Shown: positions 1 through 6,204 of the stretch, one piece after another
Layout of the letters: each line of letters begins with the position of its first letter
Position numbering within the stretch: the stretch's first letter is position 1
NCBI GenBank assembly: GCA_002420235.1
Contig: DIHQ01000004.1
Coordinates: 1,568-12,641 of the forward strand
Length of the DNA stretch: 11,074 nucleotides
Direction: 5' to 3'
Source: Flavobacteriales bacterium UBA5692
GTDB lineage: Bacteria > Bacteroidota > Bacteroidia > Flavobacteriales_D > Sanyastnellaceae
Notes under the pieces: generated by a model
What the model was told of the DNA's origin: nothing
The model's input: only the letters and a program-made list of their open reading frames with translations
The model's database searches: none
Position numbers and translations under genes: made by a program

Positions 1-66
<66 letters not shown>

Positions 67-73
67 CAAAAAT

Positions 74-96
74 GCCGGCCTAGTGCTGGCTTTTTT
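74..96 (+). terminator. Intrinsic terminator of the tRNA-Phe transcript
   Basis: A six-base-pair GC-rich stem, GCCGGC pairing with GCTGGC (one G-T pair), has a five-base loop and is followed directly by six T. It lies 8 nt after the mature tRNA end and before aroB, so aroB probably has its own promoter in 97-141. Confidence 0.85.
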
Positions 97-141
97 GTTT
101 CCCATTGTTACGTGTAATTTCGAAATAATTCCAACGTCAAA

Positions 142-1230
142 TTGAACCTCAAACCATTATACATCACCGTTCCTTTCGAGTCTAAAGATGGTATTTTTCA
201 GCCCGGAATTGAGGCTCCCGGCAGAGCTAAACCCGATTGGTGCATCGCTGACAAATTTTTCAAAGAAAACCCGACTATAAATTGGGTTTCGAGCGCTGCA
301 GAAAAGAAGCGTGTGTTCTGGTTACAAGCTGGCGAACAAAGCAAGTGTTTGACCCAAGTAGAACAAGTGCTAAAGTGGCTTGTAAAAAGCGGGGCCCATC
401 GTGGGCAAAGTATTGCTGTTGTCGGTGGCGGAACCGTTCTTGATATTGGCCTTTTTGCCGCCTCAATCTACCAACGAGGACTTTACAAATGGTCGCTTCC
501 CACGACCCTCCTAGCATCCGTTGATGCCGGAATCGGGGGAAAGAACGGCATCAATTTTATGGGGTTAAAAAACTACATCGGAACCATAACGCAACCCAAT
601 ATTGTAGTCTCGGATTACCGTGTTTTAGAAACCTTGAAACCGCTAGATGTATTAAGCGGCTGGATGGAGATGACGAAACACGGACTAATTGGTAACTCAA
701 ACCTTTGGCTCAAGATGAAAAGGTTTGAGACTATTCCTAAACCTGGCTTGATTCATAAGCTAATCGAAGAGGCGGCAGCAGTCAAACAGCGATTGGTCGA
801 AGCGGATGAACAAGAATCTGGACCGCGCAAAATATTGAACTTTGGACACACCATAGGACATGCACTAGAGAGTGCTGCCGCTGAGCAAAAAAAAGAATTG
901 CCACATGGCATTGCCGTGGGACTAGGCATGTTAGTTTCGCTCCATTGGAGTGCATCACGCTCGGATAATCAGATATTGCAAAACGACATGATTGAAGCTG
1001 CCGAGATTATAAAACGCTGGCTTATCCTCGAGGCATCCAATCAGATCACGTCAACGGTTGAATCGGCAAATTTGAATACTCTTTGGGCGATCATGAAGAT
1101 GGATAAGAAAAATAACACACAACATGTAAGAGAAGTTGCACTCACGGAAATTGGGCATGCGGTATGGAATCAACCCCTTTCATTTGAGGAATTCAAGACC
1201 TGTTGGTTTGGAGCACATTCAGAACACTGA
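142..1230 (+). CDS. aroB: 3-dehydroquinate synthase
   Basis: The cytoplasmic NAD- and metal-dependent enzyme converts DAHP to 3-dehydroquinate, step two of the shikimate pathway. The 362 residues fit the family. An NAD-binding GGGTVLD motif lies at 95-101, followed by a segment matching the AroB core: PTTLL (120-124), VD (127-128), GGK (132-134) and N138. The metal ligands are present: Glu176 in SGWMEM, His236 in NFGHTIGH and His255 in LPHG. His240 and Arg229 match active-site positions, and a DKK motif is at 321-323. The only workable start near the 5' end is TTG at 142: the frame is closed by TAA at 115-117 and the next in-frame ATG lies inside the core. No Shine-Dalgarno sequence is seen. 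The SGWMEM and GGGTVLD stretches diverge from the commoner family forms, but every ligand is kept. lpxD follows after 38 bp, so co-transcription is possible. Confidence 0.92.
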   Translation: MNLKPLYITVPFESKDGIFQPGIEAPGRAKPDWCIADKFFKENPTINWVSSAAEKKRVFWLQAGEQSKCLTQVEQVLKWLVKSGAHRGQSIAVVGGGTVLDIGLFAASIYQRGLYKWSLPTTLLASVDAGIGGKNGINFMGLKNYIGTITQPNIVVSDYRVLETLKPLDVLSGWMEMTKHGLIGNSNLWLKMKRFETIPKPGLIHKLIEEAAAVKQRLVEADEQESGPRKILNFGHTIGHALESAAAEQKKELPHGIAVGLGMLVSLHWSASRSDNQILQNDMIEAAEIIKRWLILEASNQITSTVESANLNTLWAIMKMDKKNNTQHVREVALTEIGHAVWNQPLSFEEFKTCWFGAHSEH

Positions 1231-1254
1231 GCATGTCCTGAATTGAACACATGC
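1231..1254. repeat. Short inverted repeat between aroB and lpxD
   Basis: GCATGT (1231-1236) and ACATGC (1249-1254) form perfect 6-bp inverted arms around a 12-base spacer, starting right after the aroB stop codon. It is followed by CTTAATTTTAC rather than a clean T run, so it is at best a weak terminator or attenuator. It could also be an operator for the lpx genes or chance. Confidence 0.3.
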
Positions 1255-1256
1255 CT

Positions 1257-1264
1257 TAATTTTA
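1257..1264 (+). promoter_or_regulatory. TAATTTTA element 4 nt before the lpxD start
   Basis: The octamer matches seven of eight positions of the Bacteroidota -7 promoter consensus TAnnTTTG and sits four bases before the lpxD ATG. The nearest upstream TTG (1243-1245) is only 11 nt away, shorter than the usual spacing to the -33 element, so the promoter reading is weak. A translation-initiation role for the AT-rich stretch is equally possible. Related elements precede galE and the DUF4301 gene. Confidence 0.3.
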
Positions 1265-1268
1265 CACA

Positions 1269-2303
1269 ATGGAAGTAACCGCCAAGGCTTTGGCTAATCG
1301 CATCAATGGGACGGTAGAAGGTCCAGCCGATGTCACCTTGAATCAAATAGCAAAAATTCAAGAAGCAGAAGCAGGGAGTCTGACTTTTTTGGCTAACGAA
1401 AAGTATGAGGAATTTATTTATACCACCCAAGCAAGCGCAGCCTTGGTTGCTAATGATTTCATCCCCTCACATGCTCTCCCAAAACATTTATCCCTCATTC
1501 GTGTCAGCGATCCATATGCCGCTTTTGCAGAGATTCTGCAATGGGAATCAGCGCACCACTCTTATCCCACGGGTATCGCCGCAAATGCCCACGTCGACGC
1601 TTCAGCAGAGATCGGTGCGGACTGTTATATTGGACCTTTTGCTGTCATAGAGGCTGGAGCTCAAATCGATGTGGGATGTCAAATTCATGGCCAAGTAAGT
1701 ATTGGAAAGGGCGTTCACATCGGAGCAAGAACAACACTTCACCGGCAAGTGGCCGTACTTGATTATTGCACCATTGGCTCCGATTGCATTATACAAGCCG
1801 GCGCCGTAATCGGTGCGGACGGATTTGGATTTGCATCCAACGAAGAAGGACGATACCTCAAGATACCCCAGACAGGTAACGTGACTATAGGCGATGGCTG
1901 TGAAATTGGAGCTTCCACAACCATCGATCGAGCGACAATCGGATCGACAGTAATTGAAGACGGGGTCAAACTCGACAACCAAATCCAGATTGCCCACAAT
2001 GTCGTAATTGGCTCGAGCACAATCATTGCAGCACAGTCTGGTGTAGCGGGTAGCACAACCATTGGATCGAATTGCATGATTGGAGGACAAGTCGGATTTG
2101 CCGGTCACCTCACCGTGGCAGACGGTGTTAAAATCGCTGCACAATCCGGAGTTACGAAAAGTATTACCGAGCCCAACGGTGTCTGGCAAGGTACCCCAGC
2201 ACAGCCCATCAAAGCCTATCAAGCTCAACAAATTGCCTTGCGGAAATTGATTCGCGCCTTAGTTTTGGACCGCATTGAAGCATTGGAACAAAAACTAAGC
2301 TGA
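1269..2303 (+). CDS. lpxD: UDP-3-O-(3-hydroxyacyl)glucosamine N-acyltransferase
   Basis: LpxD adds the second 3-hydroxyacyl chain, from acyl-ACP, to the 2-amino group of UDP-3-O-acyl-glucosamine, the third step of lipid A synthesis, as a cytoplasmic homotrimer. The 344 residues have the family layout. An N-terminal uridine-binding domain (about 1-100) contains GSLTFLANEKY at 36-46. A long left-handed beta-helix of hexapeptide repeats (about 103-300) follows, with GADGFGF at 182-188, and a C-terminal helix ends the protein. His243 in QIAHNVVIG corresponds to the catalytic histidine of E. coli LpxD. The ATG at 1269 gives the expected N-terminus. The gene is five bases from lpxC-fabZ and in one operon with lpxA. 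Length and motifs argue against LpxA or another hexapeptide acyltransferase. Confidence 0.96.
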   Translation: MEVTAKALANRINGTVEGPADVTLNQIAKIQEAEAGSLTFLANEKYEEFIYTTQASAALVANDFIPSHALPKHLSLIRVSDPYAAFAEILQWESAHHSYPTGIAANAHVDASAEIGADCYIGPFAVIEAGAQIDVGCQIHGQVSIGKGVHIGARTTLHRQVAVLDYCTIGSDCIIQAGAVIGADGFGFASNEEGRYLKIPQTGNVTIGDGCEIGASTTIDRATIGSTVIEDGVKLDNQIQIAHNVVIGSSTIIAAQSGVAGSTTIGSNCMIGGQVGFAGHLTVADGVKIAAQSGVTKSITEPNGVWQGTPAQPIKAYQAQQIALRKLIRALVLDRIEALEQKLS

Positions 2304-2308
2304 GGCGA

Positions 2309-3712
2309 ATGGTCACATCCATCCAGCAACGCACCCTGAAAAAACCTGTTGAATTTTCCGGGATTGGTCTTCACACGGGTGAAGCAGTAATCATGTCAAT
2401 CCTACCCGCTCCAGACAATCACGGGTACAAATTTCAACGTGTAGACCTTCCTGGGAAACCTATCATTGATGCGGATGCCGATCTAGTCGTAGCCACCAAG
2501 CGAGGAACAACTTTAGAAAATAATGGTGCCCGAGTCCATACTACGGAGCACATTTTAGCGGCATTATATGGCTGCGAAGTAGACAACGCCCTGATCCAAC
2601 TTACCGGGCCTGAAATCCCCATCTTAGACGGGAGCTCTGAGGCATTCGTTGAAGCCTTTGAGCGTCTCGGTTACACGGAACAAGAAGCTCCCAGAATTTA
2701 TTACAAGTTGCGCGAAAACATCGCTTTCGAAGACAAGGACAAGAATATTGAAATGCTCGCAGTCCCGGAACCAGATGACCAATTCCGGCTCACAGTCATG
2801 GTGGACTACTGCAGCCCCGTTCTTGGAACTCAGCACGCGAGTATGCGCAGACTGCAGGATTTTAAAGAAGACATTGCCCAGTGTCGAACGTTTGTGTTCT
2901 TGAAAGAAGTGAAAGCACTGGCTAAAGCAGGTTTGATTAAAGGCGGGGACCTGAACAACGCGGTTGTCTTAATTGAACGCCCTTATTCAGAAAAAGAACT
3001 CCAGGACATCGCCGAAATGGTGGACAGTAAAGACCTGCAAGCGCAAGCGGACGTGCCCGGAGTACTGAACACCTCGCCGTTGCGATACCAGAACGAACCT
3101 GCACGCCACAAATTATTGGACATTCTGGGGGATTTGGCCCTCACCGGAAAATTTATTCAAGCCCACATCCTGGCTGCTCGGCCAGGACACGCCGGCAACG
3201 TGTCGTTTGCCAAAATTTTGAAGAAAAAGATGAAAGAAGAAATAGGAAAACCCAACTTGGATACGAACCGTCCCTCACTCTTCGACATCAACCAGATTGC
3301 TGAGATGTTGCCACACCGGTATCCTTTCCTCATGGTGGACAAAATTTTGGAGTTGGATGACAAAAGTATTGTTGGCTGTAAGAACGTCACCGTAAATGAA
3401 CCCTTCTTCCAAGGACATTTCCCGGGAAATCCGGTTATGCCTGGCGTATTACAAGTTGAGGCCATGGCACAAGTCGGCGGTATTTTTGCTCTACAAACCG
3501 TGGATAATCCAGAGAATTACACCACGTATTTCATGAAAATCGATAACGTCAAGTTCAAGAAAAAAGTGATTCCGGGGGATTCGATAGTCTTCCACTTGGA
3601 GTTGATGTCCCCCATACGCAGAGGACTGGTGAACATGCGTGGGCGAGGCTATGTCCAAGGTGACCTGGTTTCAGAAGCAGAGATGCTGGCGCAAATCGTC
3701 AAGGATCGCTGA
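2309..3712 (+). CDS. lpxC/fabZ: Bifunctional LpxC deacetylase / FabZ 3-hydroxyacyl-ACP dehydratase fusion
   Basis: Residues 1 to about 305 are LpxC, the zinc-dependent UDP-3-O-acyl-N-acetylglucosamine deacetylase that commits the cell to lipid A. The zinc ligands are visible: His81 in TTEH, and His267 and Asp271 in RHKLLD. The catalytic Glu80 and His294 (PGHAGN) are also present. Residues from about 325 to the end are FabZ, the hotdog-fold dehydratase of fatty-acid synthesis, with LPHRYPFLMVD at 334-344, catalytic His370 in FFQGHFPGNP and Glu384 in LQVEAMAQ. Both active sites look intact. The 467-residue fusion is characteristic of Bacteroidota and is not a sequencing artefact, because one frame runs through both domains. 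GAGGCG lies just before the ATG, one of the few possible ribosome-binding sequences in the window. Fusion ties two enzymes that compete for the 3-hydroxyacyl-ACP pool. Confidence 0.97.
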   Translation: MVTSIQQRTLKKPVEFSGIGLHTGEAVIMSILPAPDNHGYKFQRVDLPGKPIIDADADLVVATKRGTTLENNGARVHTTEHILAALYGCEVDNALIQLTGPEIPILDGSSEAFVEAFERLGYTEQEAPRIYYKLRENIAFEDKDKNIEMLAVPEPDDQFRLTVMVDYCSPVLGTQHASMRRLQDFKEDIAQCRTFVFLKEVKALAKAGLIKGGDLNNAVVLIERPYSEKELQDIAEMVDSKDLQAQADVPGVLNTSPLRYQNEPARHKLLDILGDLALTGKFIQAHILAARPGHAGNVSFAKILKKKMKEEIGKPNLDTNRPSLFDINQIAEMLPHRYPFLMVDKILELDDKSIVGCKNVTVNEPFFQGHFPGNPVMPGVLQVEAMAQVGGIFALQTVDNPENYTTYFMKIDNVKFKKKVIPGDSIVFHLELMSPIRRGLVNMRGRGYVQGDLVSEAEMLAQIVKDR

Positions 3713-3734
3713 ACAAGTGCTAGAAAGCTACCAA

Positions 3735-4529
3735 ATGAGCACTTCCACTGCATACATTTCACCCCAAGCGTACGTTTCTCAGGATGCGACCATTGGACCA
3801 GGTACGGTAGTTGAACCGTTCGCTTTCATTGAAGCAAATGTGGTAATCGGGGCGAACTGTTGGGTAGGTCCGCATGCTATTATCCACAGCAACACCACCC
3901 TCGGCGACTCGTGCAAGGTTTTTTCGGGAGCAGTTGTCGGTGCCATACCGCAAGACTTGAAATTCAACGGTGAGGCGTCTACGGTGGAAATTGGCAACCA
4001 TACCGTAATTCGAGAATGCGTCACCATCAACCGAGGAACAGCTGACAGGATGATTACAAAAGTTGGCTCAGATTGTCTGCTAATGGCTTACTGCCACTTG
4101 GCACACGACGTCTGCATCGGCGACCATGTTATCATTGCGAATTCTGGAAACATCGCTGGACATGTGACCATTGAAGACTGGGTCATCATTGAAGGGATGG
4201 TGGGCGTTCAACAATTCGTCACCATCGGTCAACACGCGTTCGTTGCAGGTGGGTCTCTGGTGCGGAAAAATGTTCCCCCATTTGTAAAGGCAGCGCGCGA
4301 GCCATTATCATTCATTGGAGTGAATAGCACTGGATTACGTCGACGTGGATTTACCAAAGATCGAATCATCAATATCGAAGACATCTACCGCACCCTCTAT
4401 GTGCAAAACACCAATCTGTCTCAGGCTGCTCGATTAGCCGAGAAAGATCTTCCGCATTCACCGGAAAAAGAGAGCATCCTCGCCTTTATCCAAGCCTCAG
4501 ACAGAGGCATCATCCGAGGACCCTTCTAA
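3735..4529 (+). CDS. lpxA: Acyl-ACP--UDP-N-acetylglucosamine O-acyltransferase
   Basis: LpxA moves a 3-hydroxyacyl chain from ACP to the 3-OH of UDP-GlcNAc, the first step of lipid A synthesis, as a cytoplasmic homotrimer. The 264 residues form a left-handed beta-helix of hexapeptide repeats (about 8-185) and a C-terminal helical part that begins with GLRRRGFTKD (200-209). His124 in HLAHD matches the catalytic His125 of E. coli. Gly172 aligns with E. coli Gly173, a chain-length ruler residue, so a long acyl chain is likely (inference). Gln159 stands where E. coli has His160. The frame stays open upstream to 3639, but that start would overlap lpxC-fabZ by 74 bp and add residues unlike LpxA. 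The ATG at 3735 lies 22 bp after the fusion gene and gives the standard N-terminus. The stop overlaps the next start as TAATG. Confidence 0.96.
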   Translation: MSTSTAYISPQAYVSQDATIGPGTVVEPFAFIEANVVIGANCWVGPHAIIHSNTTLGDSCKVFSGAVVGAIPQDLKFNGEASTVEIGNHTVIRECVTINRGTADRMITKVGSDCLLMAYCHLAHDVCIGDHVIIANSGNIAGHVTIEDWVIIEGMVGVQQFVTIGQHAFVAGGSLVRKNVPPFVKAAREPLSFIGVNSTGLRRRGFTKDRIINIEDIYRTLYVQNTNLSQAARLAEKDLPHSPEKESILAFIQASDRGIIRGPF

Positions 4530-5176
4530 TGGCCCTAACAGCAGATTCGAGCCTGTTGGGAATCGCGGTAGAGTTGAGAGAAGTCTCTCATACCTACAAA
4601 ACGCATCCTGTTTTCATTCCCGTCTCGGTGCAACTTCCATCGGGAAGTGAATGCTTGATTCGTGGAACTAACGGAAGTGGAAAATCCACATTAGGGCGAA
4701 TCATAGCAGGTGAACTAACGGCGGCTATTGGAAGTGTGCATTGGTCACGTGAGGATGAATCATTGGATGCTGATGCCCTCTGTACTAAAAGTCAGCGGAT
4801 CAGCCCAGTTTCAACACTGCATCCCCAATTGACGATTGCAGAACTTGTAGAATTCCAGAGTCAATTTCAAACAAAAGCTGCTGAGTCAGCTGCGTACGAT
4901 TTGCTTCACAAGGCTGGACTAGCTAAGCAAATGGAGAAGGCGTTCCGTGAGTTGAGCTCAGGAATGCAGCAACGAGTGAAGCTGGCGATGGCCCTCGCGT
5001 CTCAAGCTGAACTAATCGTTTTGGATGAGCCCTGTGTCAACCTCGATGCATCTGGCATCGCATGGTACCGAGAAGCGCTGGAAGAAATCAAGGGTAGGGC
5101 GACCCTTGTGATATGCTCTAATAACCGTTCAGAAGATTTTATTGACCCCAATTTCATCCTAGATCTAATCGTTTAA
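4529..5176 (+). CDS. ABC-type ATPase subunit, no permease nearby
   Basis: This 215-residue protein is a single ABC nucleotide-binding domain. Walker A GTNGSGKST is at 46-54 (Lys52), the signature LSSGMQQR at 142-149, Walker B LIVLDEP at 162-168 with catalytic-type Glu167, and the D-loop NLD at 171-173. Two usual residues are missing: the Q-loop position near residue 93 reads SPVS with no glutamine, and the H-loop position reads SNN (Asn198) instead of histidine. There is no membrane segment. Its ATG shares one base with the lpxA stop (TAATG), so translation is probably coupled to lpxA. No permease or periplasmic partner lies in the window. The small CcmA-like size suggests half of an exporter, or a soluble ABC ATPase. 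The substrate is unknown, and a link to lipid A or envelope assembly rests only on position. Confidence 0.85.
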   Translation: MALTADSSLLGIAVELREVSHTYKTHPVFIPVSVQLPSGSECLIRGTNGSGKSTLGRIIAGELTAAIGSVHWSREDESLDADALCTKSQRISPVSTLHPQLTIAELVEFQSQFQTKAAESAAYDLLHKAGLAKQMEKAFRELSSGMQQRVKLAMALASQAELIVLDEPCVNLDASGIAWYREALEEIKGRATLVICSNNRSEDFIDPNFILDLIV

Positions 5177-5276
5177 AACGCTGTTTTCCAATAACTTGTG
5201 ATTATATTAAATCTTGATTGTAACCTTTTCTGAAAACATGACGTAAGAGGAATTCGAAATCAAATAACTCTTCATC

Positions 5277-6134
5277 ATGAAACTTAATAAGTTTTACATT
5301 CTAACAGCCGCCGCCCTTTTGAGCGGCACTCTTTCTGCGCAAGCGCAGTCTGCAAATTTTGCTTCAACAGTTGGACCCTTCGATAATCTCAACCATGATT
5401 GCGTGGTCAAGGAGGCACGAGGTAACCAGGTACTGCTTTTAAACAATTTGGATATTGCGCTCCAATCCTTTACTGCCTGCGAAGATGGCGTCGTAGAAAA
5501 AATCTACGTTAGCGTCAAGCAAGTGTCATCTAATGGACGAATTGCAGCCGTTATCCAAGACAGCCGAGGCCAAGAAATTCACGGTAAAAAGATTGATATT
5601 CGCGCTGGCCAGGAGGGCATTTTAACGTTCAAAATCCAGGCCGAAGTTGAACAGGGTATGACCTACTTCCTGAAGTTACGCACTATGGGAACAAATGTGG
5701 TACTTGAAGGACAATATGGCCAAGCTTCAGAGAATTCGCTGCACTTGAATGGATGGAAACTTGACGGCAATATCACCACTGCAATCGGTATGCGCCGCAT
5801 TAAGGACCGACCTGAGGAAGCCTTCAATTCTCGCAATCCTGCTGATGACAACGCTGTAGAGGATCGAGCAACCGAGTTCCACAGTAATTTCCTTGTGTAC
5901 CCTAACCCTTTCAACAATGAGGTGACCGTGACATTCAAACGCGAGTTCAAAGGAGAAACAATTGTAATGTTGACGGATTTGTCCGGCAATGTACTCCACC
6001 GCGAAATCCGTTTGAATCCAGCGCAAGGTCAGGATGTGGACTTGATTCCTGCCTACAACTTGCGCCCCGGCGCCTATGCCTTACGCATCATCAACGATAA
6101 CAGAGTATATAATCAAACGTTGATGAAGCACTAA
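5277..6134 (+). CDS. Secreted protein with T9SS type A C-terminal sorting domain
   Basis: The 285-residue protein starts with a Sec signal peptide: MKLNK, a hydrophobic stretch at about 6-20, and a likely cut near residues 23-25 in SAQAQSA. The C-terminal part, about 203-285, is a typical T9SS type A sorting domain: YPNPF (208-212), alternating beta strands, a DLSG turn at 234-237, LRPGAYALRI (262-271) and a basic final residue pair. Such proteins cross the outer membrane through the type IX system and have the domain removed, often with attachment to A-LPS. The middle (about 35-172) looks all-beta. It includes QSFTACEDG (63-71) and GMTYFLKL (127-134), a pattern I associate with beta-sandwich domains of other Bacteroidota secreted proteins (inference). 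No catalytic motif is visible. The 100-bp upstream gap should hold its promoter, and no Shine-Dalgarno sequence is seen. Confidence 0.85.
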   Translation: MKLNKFYILTAAALLSGTLSAQAQSANFASTVGPFDNLNHDCVVKEARGNQVLLLNNLDIALQSFTACEDGVVEKIYVSVKQVSSNGRIAAVIQDSRGQEIHGKKIDIRAGQEGILTFKIQAEVEQGMTYFLKLRTMGTNVVLEGQYGQASENSLHLNGWKLDGNITTAIGMRRIKDRPEEAFNSRNPADDNAVEDRATEFHSNFLVYPNPFNNEVTVTFKREFKGETIVMLTDLSGNVLHREIRLNPAQGQDVDLIPAYNLRPGAYALRIINDNRVYNQTLMKH

Positions 6135-6159
6135 TTCTTAAAATATTCGTTTTGTGTTC

Positions 6160-6188
6160 AAAAGGGTCGCCTCCGGGCGGCCTTTTTT
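6160..6188. terminator. Bidirectional intrinsic terminator between convergent genes
   Basis: AAAAGG-G-TCGCC (6160-6171) pairs with GGCGGCC (6176-6182) and part of the following T6, leaving one bulged G, one G-T pair and a four-base TCCG loop. T6 follows on the plus strand (6183-6188). Read on the minus strand, the same hairpin ends in TTTT. It lies 25 bp after the T9SS cargo gene and 16 bp beyond the DUF4301 stop, so it can end both convergent transcripts. Confidence 0.8.
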
Positions 6189-6204
6189 ATGCCCTGATTT
6201 TCCT

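Noticed and set aside
1602..2231. Long open frame of about 209 codons on the minus strand inside lpxD
   Set aside because: It lies wholly antisense to a well-supported lpxD. The repeated hexapeptide codon pattern of a beta-helix keeps other frames open. Its cysteine- and serine-rich translation shows no domain.
3639..3734. N-terminal extension of LpxA from an upstream in-frame start
   Set aside because: It would overlap the FabZ coding end by 74 bp and add about 32 residues not seen in LpxA. The ATG at 3735 gives the normal N-terminus.
5175..5187. AAAAC-GCT-GTTTT hairpin at the end of the ABC ATPase gene as a terminator
   Set aside because: Only five mostly A-T pairs with a three-base loop and a four-base T run. 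It is too weak to call as a terminator, though it overlaps the stop codon.
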